Below the pieces are notes generated by a model. The model did no database searches. It worked only from the letters and a program-made list of their open reading frames with translations, and was not told the origin of the DNA. Shown in pieces: positions 1-8,796 of a stretch of 64,000 bases of DNA. The position numbers and the translations under genes are program-made. This DNA is from Variovorax paradoxus (lineage in GTDB: Bacteria; Pseudomonadota; Gammaproteobacteria; Burkholderiales; Burkholderiaceae_C), in the NCBI RefSeq assembly GCF_030815975.1, contig NZ_JAUSXL010000002.1, forward strand, positions 2,902,501 through 2,966,500, written 5' to 3'. Each line of letters begins with the position of its first letter. Positions within the stretch are counted from its first letter, which is position 1.

Positions 1-50
1 TGCTGTTCGGCGTGCGTTCGCGTGCGCAGCTGATCAGCAGCCTGCGTTGA
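1..50 (+). CDS. C-terminal end of a LuxR-type response regulator (partial)
   Basis: Reading in frame from base 3 gives the last 15 residues of a protein that ends LFGVRSRAQLISSLR, with a TGA at 48-50. The VRSRAQ-L pattern is typical of the last helix of a LuxR/FixJ-type DNA-binding domain. Its position directly before a hybrid histidine kinase fits a response regulator co-transcribed with that kinase. Only the tail is visible, so the receiver domain and target are unknown. Confidence 0.55.
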   Translation, partial: LFGVRSRAQLISSLR

Positions 51-61
51 GCCCGCTGCGC

Positions 62-1837
62 ATGGCCGACGCGCCGCTGAGCCAGCAGGTGCTGCGCGAG
101 CACGTGGCGTCGGTCTATTTCAACTACAACGCGACCTTCCTGGCCCGCGTCGTCTTCGTGCTGGTGCTCGGCGCGTTCATGTACCTGCAACTGGGCGACC
201 CGATGGTGCTGCCCTTCGTCGTGCTGCATCTGACGCTGTACCTGGGCATGTACTTCACGCCGCGCTGGAATCCCTCGGTTCGGGCGGCCGACAGCGCCTG
301 GTGGGCGCGCAAGATCACCCGCATCGTGACCCTGCTCGGGTTTGCCGATGCCTTGGCGCCGTGGATCTTCGTGCCCGCGGGCAACCTGCCGGTCACCGCC
401 GCGCTGATGGTGGTGATGATGGGCAACTGCGCCCGTGCCGTGCAGTCGCTGCGGCCGCTGAAGGCGGCGCTGTTCGGCCACACGCTGCCCATGATGGGCG
501 GGCTGATCATTGCCCTGGCCTGGCAGCGCGACTCCATCCATCTCTTCCTCGCGGCCTTTGCCGCGATCTACCTTTTCCTCATGCTGCGCGTCGGCGTTCA
601 GGAGCACAGGCTGCTGGCCGATTCGCTGATCCTGCGCTTCGAGAAGGAGGCCCTGGCCGTGCGGCTGGAGGAACAGATCGCCGCCACCGAACGGGCCAGC
701 CAGGAAAAGACCCGCTTCCTGGCCAGCGCCAGCCATGACCTGCGGCAGCCGCTGCACGCCATCGCGCTGTTCGGCGCCGCGCTCGAGAACGAGCTGCGCG
801 GCCGTCCGGAAGGAGTCAATGCCGAGCGCCTGATGCGCGCCGTGAATGCGCTGGGCACGTCGCTGGACACCATGCTCGACGTCTCGAAGCTGGATGCGGG
901 GGTGGTCTTGCCCGAGCTTCAGGCGGTGCAGCTCGACGGCTTGTTCCTGCCGCTCAACCACATGTTCTCGGCACGCGCCGAGCAGAAGGAACTGCAGTTG
1001 CGCGTGCGCGCGAGCGGGCTGTGGGTGCACAGCGATCCGCAGCTGTTGCATCGCCTGCTTTCCAACCTGATCGACAACGCACTCAAGTACACGGCGAGCG
1101 GCGGCGTGACCGTGACGGCCCGGGCGCGTGCAGATGCCGTCTGGATCGAGGTGCGCGACACCGGCATCGGCATCGCCCCCGAGCAGCTGGGGCGCATCTT
1201 CGAGGAGTTCTACCAGGTCGGCAATCTCGGCCGGGACCGCTCGCAGGGCCTGGGTATCGGCCTGTCGATCGTGCAGCGCCTGTCGCGGCTGCTGGACCAT
1301 CCGATGCAGGTGCATTCGCGCCCGGGCCGGGGAACCTGCTTTCGCGTGGTGCTGCCTGCGGCCGGGCCGCGGGTGGGCGCACCGCCGGCCGGCCCGATCC
1401 TCCAGGGTGTGGAAGCACATCGGCGCCGCGATGCAGCGGCACAGGCGCTGCCCGGCCGCGTGCTGCTGGTCGACGACGAAGCGGAAATCCGGGAGGCCAT
1501 GGGCCAACTGCTTCGCTCCTGGTCGATCGAGGTGCAGGCGGTGGCCGACGAAGCGCAGGCCGAAGAGGCCATGGCACAGGCGCAGGGCCGGGCCCAGCCC
1601 TTCGATCTGCTGATCTGCGACTACCGACTGGCCAACGGCACTGACGGACTCGATACCGGCCTGCGCCTGCGCCAACGCTTCGGCTCCGGCATGCCGTTGT
1701 TGCTGGTCACCGGCGAAACAGCGCCGGAACGCCTGAAGCGGGTCCGTGCATCCGGCGTCGCCGTGCTGTTCAAGCCGGTGGACGCCGGCAAGCTGTTCCA
1801 GACCCTGGCCGAACTCGCGCCCTCCGGCGCACAGTGA
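62..1837 (+). CDS. Hybrid sensor histidine kinase with C-terminal receiver domain
   Basis: Inner-membrane signalling protein of about 591 residues. Residues ~20-185 hold about six hydrophobic helices. A HisKA domain follows with phospho-acceptor His225 in SHDLRQPL, then a HATPase domain with N-box NLIDNALKY (~335) and glycine motifs DTGIGI and GLGIGLSIV. The C-terminal receiver domain has LLVDDE, phospho-acceptor Asp520 in ICDYRL, and a late Lys in FKPVD. No periplasmic sensor loop is obvious, so the stimulus is probably sensed in or at the membrane. The start is ATG 62; a TTG at 47 overlapping the upstream stop would add five residues. It is probably co-transcribed with the preceding LuxR-type regulator. 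Confidence 0.9.
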   Translation: MADAPLSQQVLREHVASVYFNYNATFLARVVFVLVLGAFMYLQLGDPMVLPFVVLHLTLYLGMYFTPRWNPSVRAADSAWWARKITRIVTLLGFADALAPWIFVPAGNLPVTAALMVVMMGNCARAVQSLRPLKAALFGHTLPMMGGLIIALAWQRDSIHLFLAAFAAIYLFLMLRVGVQEHRLLADSLILRFEKEALAVRLEEQIAATERASQEKTRFLASASHDLRQPLHAIALFGAALENELRGRPEGVNAERLMRAVNALGTSLDTMLDVSKLDAGVVLPELQAVQLDGLFLPLNHMFSARAEQKELQLRVRASGLWVHSDPQLLHRLLSNLIDNALKYTASGGVTVTARARADAVWIEVRDTGIGIAPEQLGRIFEEFYQVGNLGRDRSQGLGIGLSIVQRLSRLLDHPMQVHSRPGRGTCFRVVLPAAGPRVGAPPAGPILQGVEAHRRRDAAAQALPGRVLLVDDEAEIREAMGQLLRSWSIEVQAVADEAQAEEAMAQAQGRAQPFDLLICDYRLANGTDGLDTGLRLRQRFGSGMPLLLVTGETAPERLKRVRASGVAVLFKPVDAGKLFQTLAELAPSGAQ

Positions 1838-1918
1838 CTTTCGGCACTGGCGGGCCAACCCGCCGGGCTTTACCGTTGCACGGTCGCACACATCAACGTT
1901 TCTCGGGGGGAGATTCTC

Positions 1919-2950
1919 ATGCAAGCAAGACTCTGGATTTCGGCGCTCGCCGCAACTTTGGCTGCCTGCGGCGGCGGTGGAAATGGTGGCGGCGGCTTCG
2001 CCGGCTTGCCGGTGGCACCGGCACCGGCGCCCGCGCCCGCGCCAGCTCCTGCACCATCGCCAGCACCCGCGCCCGCTCCGGCCCCAGCTCCGGCGCCGGC
2101 GCCGGCGCCGGCCACGCGTACCTTCCTGTACGAGGCCCTGCCGCCGGTCGCCGATGCTGCGGCATTTCTCGATCAGCTCAATGCGCAAGGCGCAAGGTCG
2201 TTTCGCTTCTTCAGCGGCCTGGCCTTCACCACCAGCCTGACCAGCGTGGAGGTGGTCGAGGCTTACGTGAAGGATGCCGAGACCGCCTATGCCTTCGAGC
2301 TGCTACCGGTCGCCAGTTCCGCGGCGGAACTCCAGGACCAGCTCAACGCCCAGGGCGCCAGGGGCTTCAAATGGGGCGGGCCGTACGCGGTGGGCGGCCA
2401 GGTCCGGACGCTCTACCGCAAGGACAACAAATCCGCATCGACCTACACCTATGCCGTGCTGGCCTCGCCGGCCGACAGCGCCGGCTATCTGTCGCAGGTC
2501 AACGCCCAGGGCGGCAACGGCTACTACAGTGTCGGCGGCGGCTACATGGTGGGCGGGACCACGGTGCTGGTCTATCAGAAGGACGCGCAAGGCAACGCCA
2601 CCTACGGCTATGAAGCGCTGGGCGAGCCCGGCAGCGATGCCGACTTCCTGGCACAGCTCGAGGCCCAGGGCGCGCGGGGCTTCCGGTTCAAGACCGGCTA
2701 CGGCTTCTCGGACGGCACGAGGCTGCTCTACGAGAAAGACCTTTCGCAATCGGCCACCTTCAGCTACCTGAACCTGCAGCCCGCCGGCAACAGCGCGGAC
2801 TACATTGCGCAGGCGAATGCCGAAGGTGCCAAGGGCAACGCGCTGGTGGGCGAATACGGCCTGCCGAGCGGCCAGGTCAGGACGCTCTACATCCGGCCCG
2901 CCAACTGCACCGGCTTTCTCTGCGATACCCGTTCGCTCTTCGGCCTTTGA
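1919..2950 (+). CDS. Repeat-containing lipoprotein with Ala-Pro linker, function unknown
   Basis: A 343-residue protein with a lipoprotein signal ending in the lipobox LAAC (Cys ~18), a Gly-rich spacer, an Ala-Pro linker (~32-66), then about five diverged repeats of 50-60 residues. Each repeat has a Tyr-containing strand, an Ala-rich helix with a D/Q-LNAQGARGF-like motif, and a closing segment such as RTLYRKD or RLLYEKD. The C-terminus carries two Cys (NCTGFLCDTR) that may form a disulfide. A strong GGGGGGAG ribosome site lies just upstream of ATG 1919. I recognise no enzyme motif. The linker and repeats suggest a structural or binding module held off the membrane surface. Confidence 0.85.
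   Translation: MQARLWISALAATLAACGGGGNGGGGFAGLPVAPAPAPAPAPAPAPSPAPAPAPAPAPAPAPAPATRTFLYEALPPVADAAAFLDQLNAQGARSFRFFSGLAFTTSLTSVEVVEAYVKDAETAYAFELLPVASSAAELQDQLNAQGARGFKWGGPYAVGGQVRTLYRKDNKSASTYTYAVLASPADSAGYLSQVNAQGGNGYYSVGGGYMVGGTTVLVYQKDAQGNATYGYEALGEPGSDADFLAQLEAQGARGFRFKTGYGFSDGTRLLYEKDLSQSATFSYLNLQPAGNSADYIAQANAEGAKGNALVGEYGLPSGQVRTLYIRPANCTGFLCDTRSLFGL
2012..2115 (+). repeat. Ala-Pro codon microsatellite in the lipoprotein gene
   Basis: About 100 bases of near-tandem GC(N)CC(N) hexamers encode the Ala-Pro linker, with one Ser interruption. Copy-number change in whole hexamers would lengthen or shorten the linker without a frameshift. Confidence 0.8.
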
Positions 2951-2987
2951 GCGCCTTTGAGCGGCAGCGGGTTGCGCTGCTGGCGCG

Positions 2988-4262
2988 TCAGCCCAGCAGC
3001 GCCAGCGCGAACTCGCGCGCGTTGAAGGTTTCGAGGTCTTCCAGCTTCTCGCCCACGCCGATGAAGTAGACCGGGATCGGCCGCTCGCGCGCAATGGCGC
3101 AGAGCACGCCGCCCTTGGCCGTGCCGTCGAGCTTGGTCACCACCAGGCCGGTGAGGCCCAGCGTCTCGTCGAAGGCCCGGACCTGCGCCAGGGCGTTCTG
3201 CCCGGTGTTGCCGTCGATCACCAGCAGCACCTCGTGCGGCGCGGTGGCGTCGGCCTTGGTGACGACGCGCTTGATCTTCTTGAGCTCGTCCATCAGGTGC
3301 AACTGCGTCGGCAGCCGGCCGGCGGTGTCGACCAGCACCACGTCCTTGCCGCGCGCCTTGCCGGCCGTGACCGCGTCGAAACTCACTGCCGATGGATCCC
3401 CGCCTTCCTGGCTCACGATCTCGACCGTGTTGCGGTCGGCCCAGACCAGCAGCTGCTCGCGCGCAGCCGCGCGGAAGGTGTCGGCTGCCGCCAGCAGCAC
3501 CGAGGCACCCTCGTTGGCCAAGTGCTTGGTGAGCTTGCCGATGGAGGTGGTCTTGCCGGCGCCGTTCACGCCCGCCACCATGATCACCGTCGGTGTGAAC
3601 TGACCGATCACCAGCGGCTTTTCCAGCGGCTGGAGCAGGTCGGTGATGGCGTCGGCCAGCAGCCGCTTCACTTGCGCCGCATCGGTCGCCATCTGGCGCT
3701 TGACGCGGCCGCGCAGGTCGTCGAGCAGGAACTCGGTGGCCTTGACGCCGGTATCGGCCATCAGCAGGGCCGATTCGAGCTCCTCGTACAGCGCGTCGTC
3801 GATCTGGGCATTGACGAACACCGCCTGGATGCCGGTGCCAGTCTTGCGCAGGCCGGTCTTGAGCTTGTCGAACCAGCCCTTGCGCTCGGCTGCCATGGCC
3901 GCATCGGTGATGAGGGCGGGCAGGGGCTCGGCCAGGTCGGCGGGTGCGAGGGGTGATGCAGGCGCTGGTGCTGGTGCTGGTGTCGGTGTCGGTGTCGGTG
4001 TGGCGTTCGGCGCAGCGGGGGCGGCCGGTGGCGCAACTGCCGGCGGCGGCGGCGGCGGAGGCGCTACCGCGGGCGCTGTGGCTGGCGCTGCAGGCGGGGG
4101 CGCCGCTTCCTCCGCGGCAGGCTTCGAGCCGAACCAGCTCGACGGAGAGAACACCGAGCGTGCCGGCGCAGGCTCGGGGGCCGGTGCCGGCTCGGCGGCC
4201 GGGGGGGGCGCCGGCGCGGCCGGTGATTCGGCAGGCGGTTTTTTCTTGAAGAAACTGAACAT
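2988..4262 (-). CDS. ftsY: Signal recognition particle receptor FtsY
   Basis: A GTPase that docks SRP-ribosome complexes at the SecYEG translocon. The 424-residue protein has a short basic N-terminus, a long Ala/Pro-rich acidic region (~10-110), then the N domain and the G domain. G1 is GVNGAGKTT (~231), G3 is DTAGRL and G4 is TKLDGTAKGG. Start ATG 4262 gives MFSFFKKK, a typical membrane-contacting start. It diverges from the M16 peptidase gene, with only 29 bases between start codons, so the two promoters must overlap. Confidence 0.97.
   Translation of the reverse strand: MFSFFKKKPPAESPAAPAPPPAAEPAPAPEPAPARSVFSPSSWFGSKPAAEEAAPPPAAPATAPAVAPPPPPPPAVAPPAAPAAPNATPTPTPTPAPAPAPASPLAPADLAEPLPALITDAAMAAERKGWFDKLKTGLRKTGTGIQAVFVNAQIDDALYEELESALLMADTGVKATEFLLDDLRGRVKRQMATDAAQVKRLLADAITDLLQPLEKPLVIGQFTPTVIMVAGVNGAGKTTSIGKLTKHLANEGASVLLAAADTFRAAAREQLLVWADRNTVEIVSQEGGDPSAVSFDAVTAGKARGKDVVLVDTAGRLPTQLHLMDELKKIKRVVTKADATAPHEVLLVIDGNTGQNALAQVRAFDETLGLTGLVVTKLDGTAKGGVLCAIARERPIPVYFIGVGEKLEDLETFNAREFALALLG
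3961..4002. repeat. Tandem hexanucleotide repeat in the ftsY linker
   Basis: Seven consecutive hexamers of the form GGNGNN (GGTGCT and GGTGTC variants) lie within ftsY and encode its Thr-Pro/Ala-Pro stretch. Indels of whole units stay in frame. Confidence 0.75.
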
Positions 4263-4291
4263 CAGGAGCTTTTTACAATCGGACCCATTCT

Positions 4292-5758
4292 ATGAAACAC
4301 CCCTCGCCACGCCGTGCTGCGTCCGGTGCGGTGCTGGCAGTGGCGCTTTCCGCGCTGTGGGCCATGCCTGCGCAGGCCCAGCCCACACCGGTTTCCGCCG
4401 CTCCATCCACCGCCGCTCCAGCCGACGCTGCCGCTGCGGCGTCCACTCCCCAGCAATTCACCCTGGCCAACGGCATGACGCTGCTGGTGCAGCCCGACAG
4501 GCGTGCGCCCACCGCGGTGCAGATGGTCTGGGTTCGCGTGGGCTCGGTCGACGAGGTCGACGGCACTTCGGGCGTGGCCCACGTGCTCGAGCACATGATG
4601 TTCAAGGGCACCAAGGACATCAAGCCCGGCGAGTTCTCGCGCCGCGTGGCGGCGCTGGGCGGCCAGGAAAACGCCTTCACCACGCGCGACTACACCGGCT
4701 ACTACCAGCAGATTCCCGTGGCCAGCCTGGAGCAGGTCATGAAGCTCGAATCGGACCGCTTCGCCAACAACCAGTGGTCCGACGACGAGTTCAAGCGCGA
4801 GATCGAGGTGGTCAAGGAAGAACGGCGCCTGCGCACCGACGACCAGCCGCGCGCATTGCTCGGCGAACAGCAGAACGCGGCCGTGTTCACGGCCTCGCCC
4901 TACCACCGCCCCGTGGTCGGCTGGATGAGCGATCTCGACGCGATGACGCCCGACGACGCGCGCGCCTTCTTCCGCCGCTGGTACGTGCCGGCCAATGCCG
5001 CCCTGGTGGTGGCCGGCGATGTCGACGTGGCCCAGGTGCGTGCGCTGGCCGAGAAGTACTACGGCCGCATTCCCGCGCGCGCCGTGCCCGCGCGCAAGCC
5101 GCGCACCGAGCCCGCGCAGCGCGGCATCCGCCGCATCGAGTTCAAGGCGCCGGCCGAGCAGGCCTACGTGTCGCTCGCGTTCCGCATTCCGCAGCTGGAG
5201 AACCTCGAAGCCGCGGACAGCGACGTGTGGGCGCTCGAAGTGCTGTCGGCCGTGCTCGACGGCTACACGGGCGCGCGGCTCGACCGCGCCCTGACCCAGG
5301 GGCCCGACCGCGTGGCCGATTCGGCCGGTGCCTACTCGGGCCTGGCCGGCCGCGGGCCGCAGCTGTTCACGCTGGTGGGCGTGCCGGCACACGGCAAGAG
5401 CGCCGAAGCGGTCGAGGCCGCGCTGCGCGCCCAGGTGGCGCGCGTTGCGAAGGAGGGCGTGAGCGACGCCGAACTCGCGCGCGTCAAGACGCAATGGGTG
5501 GCCAGCCAGACCTACAAGCGCGATTCCGTGATGGCGCAGGCCCGCGAGCTCGGCAGCAACTGGGTGCAGGGGCTGCCGCTGGATACCAGCGAACGGATCA
5601 TCGCGAAGCTGCAGGCCGTCACGCCGGCCCAGGTGCAGGCGGTGGCCGCCAAATACTTCGGCGACGACCAGCTTACCGTGGCCACCCTGCGCCCCCTGCC
5701 GCTCGAAGCCAGGCCCCGCGGCCGCGGTTTTGCCGCCCCCGAAGGTGAACTGCGCTGA
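4292..5758 (+). CDS. M16 family zinc peptidase, catalytic subunit
   Basis: A 488-residue secreted or periplasmic insulinase-like protease with an N-terminal signal peptide (cleavage near AQAQP, ~30). The inverted zinc motif HVLEH sits at residues 97-101 and the distal Glu lies in EVVKEE about 75 residues later. The usual tandem M16 halves follow, with an R-Y-like substrate region towards the C-terminus. It is followed 13 bases later by a second M16 gene lacking the zinc motif, the standard pairing of an active and a non-catalytic subunit in one heterodimeric peptidase. Confidence 0.93.
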   Translation: MKHPSPRRAASGAVLAVALSALWAMPAQAQPTPVSAAPSTAAPADAAAAASTPQQFTLANGMTLLVQPDRRAPTAVQMVWVRVGSVDEVDGTSGVAHVLEHMMFKGTKDIKPGEFSRRVAALGGQENAFTTRDYTGYYQQIPVASLEQVMKLESDRFANNQWSDDEFKREIEVVKEERRLRTDDQPRALLGEQQNAAVFTASPYHRPVVGWMSDLDAMTPDDARAFFRRWYVPANAALVVAGDVDVAQVRALAEKYYGRIPARAVPARKPRTEPAQRGIRRIEFKAPAEQAYVSLAFRIPQLENLEAADSDVWALEVLSAVLDGYTGARLDRALTQGPDRVADSAGAYSGLAGRGPQLFTLVGVPAHGKSAEAVEAALRAQVARVAKEGVSDAELARVKTQWVASQTYKRDSVMAQARELGSNWVQGLPLDTSERIIAKLQAVTPAQVQAVAAKYFGDDQLTVATLRPLPLEARPRGRGFAAPEGELR

Positions 5759-5771
5759 AGGCCCGGAACCC

Positions 5772-7118
5772 ATGACAACAATGACAAAAATCCTGCGCTC
5801 CGCGCTGTTCGCGGCCGCCACTGCCTTCGCAGGCCTGAACGCCGCGCAAGCCGCGCTGCCGATCGAGCACTGGACGCTCGCGAGCGGCGCCAAGATCTAC
5901 CTGGTGTCGACCCAGGCGCTGCCCATCGTCGATGTGCAGATCGATTTCGACGCCGGCAGCCGGCGCGACCCGGCAGCCCAGGCCGGCCTGGCCAGCGCGA
6001 GCGCGACCATGGTCGAGAAGGGCGTGCGCGCCGGCAGGAACGGCGAGCCGGCGCTCGACGAGAACGCGCTCGGCGAGGCCTGGGCCGACCTGGGCGCCGA
6101 ATTCAACGCCAGCGCCGGCACCGACCGCGCCAGCTACTCGCTGCGCACGCTGTCCGATCCGGCGCTGCTGGCCAAGGTGGTGGCGCTGGCCTCGCGCGAG
6201 ATCGGCGAGCCGGCCTTTCCGGACGATGTCTGGCAGCGCGAGCGCGAACGCATCAATGCGTCGCTGAAGGAAGCCAACACCAAGCCGGCGACCATCGCGG
6301 GCCGCGCCTTCGCGCACAGCGTCTACGGCAGCCATCCCTACGGGCAGGAAGTCACCGAAGCCACGCTCGCGCGCATCGACACCGCCGCCATGCGGCAGCG
6401 CTACCAGCAGCTGATCGTGCCGTGTCGCGCCAAGCTCAGCATCGTGGGTGCCGTGACCCGCGCCGAGGCCGAAGCCATGGCCACGGCGCTGCTGTCGCGG
6501 CTGCCCGGACCCGAGGCGTGCACGCCGCTCCCGGCGATCGCACCGGTGGCCGCGCTCGGCGCGCCCAAGGACGAGCGCATTCCGTTCGCGTCGGCCCAGG
6601 CCCACGTGCTGATCGGCCAGCCCGGCTATCCGCGCAAGGACCCCGACCATTTCGCGCTCACGCTCGGCAACTACGTGCTGGGCGGCGGCGGCTTCGTCTC
6701 GCGGCTGACCAACGAAGTGCGCGAGAAGCGCGGCCTGGCCTACAGCGTCTACAGCGGCTTTGCGCCGGGGCTGGACGCCGGTGCGTTCCGCGTCGGCTTT
6801 CAGACGCGTCCCGACCAGGCTGAAGAAGCCGTGAAGGTCTCGCGCGACGTCGTCGCAAAATTCGTGGCCGAAGGCCCGACCGCCAGCGAACTCAAGGCTG
6901 CCAAGGACAACCTGATCGGCGGCTTCCCGCTGCTGCTGGACAGCAACCGCAAGCTCATCGGCAACGTGGCCAACATCGCCTGGCACGACCTGCCGCTCGA
7001 CTATCTCGACACCTGGACCGCGCGCATGAACGCGGTCACGGCGGCCGACGTCCGGGCCGCCTTCGCGCGCAAGCTGCAGCCCGATCGCATGGTGACGGTG
7101 GTAGTGGGCGGCAAGTAG
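5772..7118 (+). CDS. M16 family peptidase, non-catalytic partner
   Basis: A 448-residue M16 homologue with a signal peptide (start MTTMTKILRSALF, cleavage after NAAQAA). At the position of the zinc motif it reads GLASASATMVEKG, so the HxxEH residues are absent and it cannot bind catalytic zinc. The R-Y motif GLAYSVYSG is present near residue 325. By family analogy it completes the chamber of the upstream catalytic subunit. Start ATG 5772 was chosen because it places the signal peptide at the N-terminus; an upstream in-frame extension to 5730 would bury it. Confidence 0.9.
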   Translation: MTTMTKILRSALFAAATAFAGLNAAQAALPIEHWTLASGAKIYLVSTQALPIVDVQIDFDAGSRRDPAAQAGLASASATMVEKGVRAGRNGEPALDENALGEAWADLGAEFNASAGTDRASYSLRTLSDPALLAKVVALASREIGEPAFPDDVWQRERERINASLKEANTKPATIAGRAFAHSVYGSHPYGQEVTEATLARIDTAAMRQRYQQLIVPCRAKLSIVGAVTRAEAEAMATALLSRLPGPEACTPLPAIAPVAALGAPKDERIPFASAQAHVLIGQPGYPRKDPDHFALTLGNYVLGGGGFVSRLTNEVREKRGLAYSVYSGFAPGLDAGAFRVGFQTRPDQAEEAVKVSRDVVAKFVAEGPTASELKAAKDNLIGGFPLLLDSNRKLIGNVANIAWHDLPLDYLDTWTARMNAVTAADVRAAFARKLQPDRMVTVVVGGK

Positions 7119-7130
7119 CAGGCAGCGTGT

Positions 7131-8048
7131 TCAGCGCAGCGCGTGCGTGCCGCTTGCGGCGGCCGTGCGCACCGCCGCCTTGAGGCGTTCGAGCAGTTGC
7201 GGCGCGGCGCGCGCCTGCTGCCAGTAGAGCGGCACCTGCAGCACCGAGCCGGGCACCAGTTCCACCAAGGCGCCCGTGCGCATCGCGTCGGCCGCCATGC
7301 TGGCCGGAAGCATGCCCCAGCCCATGCCGGCGCGCGCCGCTTCGACGAAACCCTGGGCCGAGGGCAGCCAGTGCCGCGGCGTCTCGATGCTGCGATGGCA
7401 GATGCGCCGCACCCAGCGCGCCTGCAGCCGGTCCTTGCGGTCGAACACCAGGCTTGGCGCATGGGCCAAGGTGCGCGCGCCCACGCCCCTGGCGAAATAC
7501 CGCTCGACGAATTCCGGACTTGCGGCGGCCACGTAGTGCATGCTGCCTAGCGCCTCGCTGTTGCAGCCGGCCACCGGCTGCGCCAGCGCGGTGACGGCCG
7601 CCAGCACCGCGCCGCTGCGCAGGCGCTCGGCGGTGTGGTCCTGGTCGTCCACGGTCAGGTCGAGCAGGGCGGATTCTTCCTGCTTCGAGAACGCCGCGGC
7701 GGCCGCCATGAACCAGGTGGCCAGGCTGTCGGCGTTCACCGCCACCCGCACCGTGACGCGCTCGGCCATTTCACCGCTCCTGCCGCCCATGCCGAGCGCG
7801 GGAAGCGCGTCGCGCAACTCGTGTTCCAGCATGCCCACGCGCTCGATGTGCCGGCAGAGCTGCTGCCCGGCTTCAGTCGCCACGCAAGGCTGGCCGCGCA
7901 CCAGCAGCGCGCCACCCGTGCGCTCCTCGAGCAGCTTCACGCGCTGCGAGACGGCCGATGGCGTGACGTTGAGTGCGCGGGCCGCGCGCTCGAAGGTGCC
8001 TTCGCGCACCACGGCGGCCAGTGCATTCAGGGCGGCGTAGTCGAGCAT
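7131..8048 (-). CDS. argP: LysR-family regulator of the ArgP/LysG type
   Basis: A 305-residue LysR-type regulator with an N-terminal winged helix (residues ~2-60, including TPSAVSQRVKLLEE) and an effector-binding domain. The start MLDYAALNALAAVV and the SQRVKLLE helix match the ArgP/IciA/LysG subgroup, which senses Lys/Arg and activates the exporter gene next to it. It is divergently transcribed from the LysE/ArgO-type exporter, which strongly supports this assignment. It ends 12 bases past the stop of the M16 gene, with which it converges. Confidence 0.9.
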   Translation of the reverse strand: MLDYAALNALAAVVREGTFERAARALNVTPSAVSQRVKLLEERTGGALLVRGQPCVATEAGQQLCRHIERVGMLEHELRDALPALGMGGRSGEMAERVTVRVAVNADSLATWFMAAAAAFSKQEESALLDLTVDDQDHTAERLRSGAVLAAVTALAQPVAGCNSEALGSMHYVAAASPEFVERYFARGVGARTLAHAPSLVFDRKDRLQARWVRRICHRSIETPRHWLPSAQGFVEAARAGMGWGMLPASMAADAMRTGALVELVPGSVLQVPLYWQQARAAPQLLERLKAAVRTAAASGTHALR

Positions 8049-8059
8049 GGTTTCGTGTG

Positions 8060-8106
8060 AATTAGAAAAACTGAATGTGGCTTAGGAAGTTTAGTTTGAG
8101 TTAATT
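8060..8106. promoter_or_regulatory. Candidate ArgP operator in the argP/argO divergent region
   Basis: This AT-rich intergenic stretch contains an imperfect dyad: AATTA...AAACT at 8060-8072 is mirrored by AGTTT...TAATT at 8093-8106. Its position between a LysR regulator and its presumed target suits an operator. No protein binding is shown by the sequence itself. Confidence 0.4.
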
Positions 8107-8130
8107 AGGACGGGGCGGCAAGCTGGCGCC

Positions 8131-8766
8131 ATGGTCATCGAACAAATCACTGCCGCATTCGCCAACGGGCTCTTGATGAGCCTGGTGCTCATCGTTGCCA
8201 TCGGCGCACAGAACGCCTATGTGCTGCGGCAGGGCCTGCGGCGCGAGCATGTGAGCGCCGTGGTGCTGTTCTGCGCGGCGAGCGACGCGGTCCTGATCTG
8301 TGCGGGCGTGGCCGGAATGGCACAGGCGCTGGAAGGGCGGCCGGCCTTCGCCACCGCGCTGGCAGGGCTTGGGGCGCTGTTCCTCGGCGCCTACGGGCTG
8401 CGGGCACTGTGGCGTTCGCGGCAGCCCGGCGCGCTGCACGCAAAGGCCCAGGGCGCGTCGCTTTCGCGCACCGCGGTGCTGGCGCAGGCGGCGGGCTTCA
8501 CCTTGCTGAATCCGCATGTCTATCTCGACACCGTGCTGCTCGTGGGCGGCACCGGCGCCCAGTACGGCGGCTCGCTCAAGGCCTGGTTCGTCGCGGGCTC
8601 GGCGCTCGCGAGCGCGCTGTGGTTCTCGGCGCTGGGCTTCGGCGCGCGCTGGCTGGCGCCGGTGTTCGCGCGCCCGCGTGCCTGGCAGATGCTCGACGCG
8701 CTGATCGGCGGCACGATGCTGGTGCTTGCCGCGCTGCTGGCACGGCGGGCTTTCCTCGGCGCCTGA
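8131..8766 (+). CDS. argO: LysE/ArgO family basic amino acid exporter
   Basis: A 211-residue inner-membrane protein with about six transmembrane helices. The family hallmarks GAQNAYVLRQG (~28-38) and LNPHVYLDT (~127-135) are both present. LysE and ArgO export L-lysine and L-arginine to prevent toxic accumulation when peptides or Arg/Lys are abundant. The divergent ArgP-type regulator supports amino acid-induced expression. Whether Lys, Arg or both are exported cannot be told from sequence. Confidence 0.93.
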   Translation: MVIEQITAAFANGLLMSLVLIVAIGAQNAYVLRQGLRREHVSAVVLFCAASDAVLICAGVAGMAQALEGRPAFATALAGLGALFLGAYGLRALWRSRQPGALHAKAQGASLSRTAVLAQAAGFTLLNPHVYLDTVLLVGGTGAQYGGSLKAWFVAGSALASALWFSALGFGARWLAPVFARPRAWQMLDALIGGTMLVLAALLARRAFLGA

Positions 8767-8796
8767 GGTCCCGGCCGGCGGCGTTAAGCTTGCCGC

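Noticed and set aside
2012..2115. CRISPR-like array
   Set aside because: The repeats are contiguous hexamers encoding Ala-Pro, without spacers.
4262..5893. A long minus-strand frame over the M16 peptidase gene
   Set aside because: It is His/Arg/Gly-rich with no family pattern and fully overlaps a well-supported gene.
5772..7118. Degenerate or pseudogene M16 peptidase
   Set aside because: It lacks the zinc motif but is full length with an intact signal peptide; non-catalytic M16 partners are normal in this arrangement.
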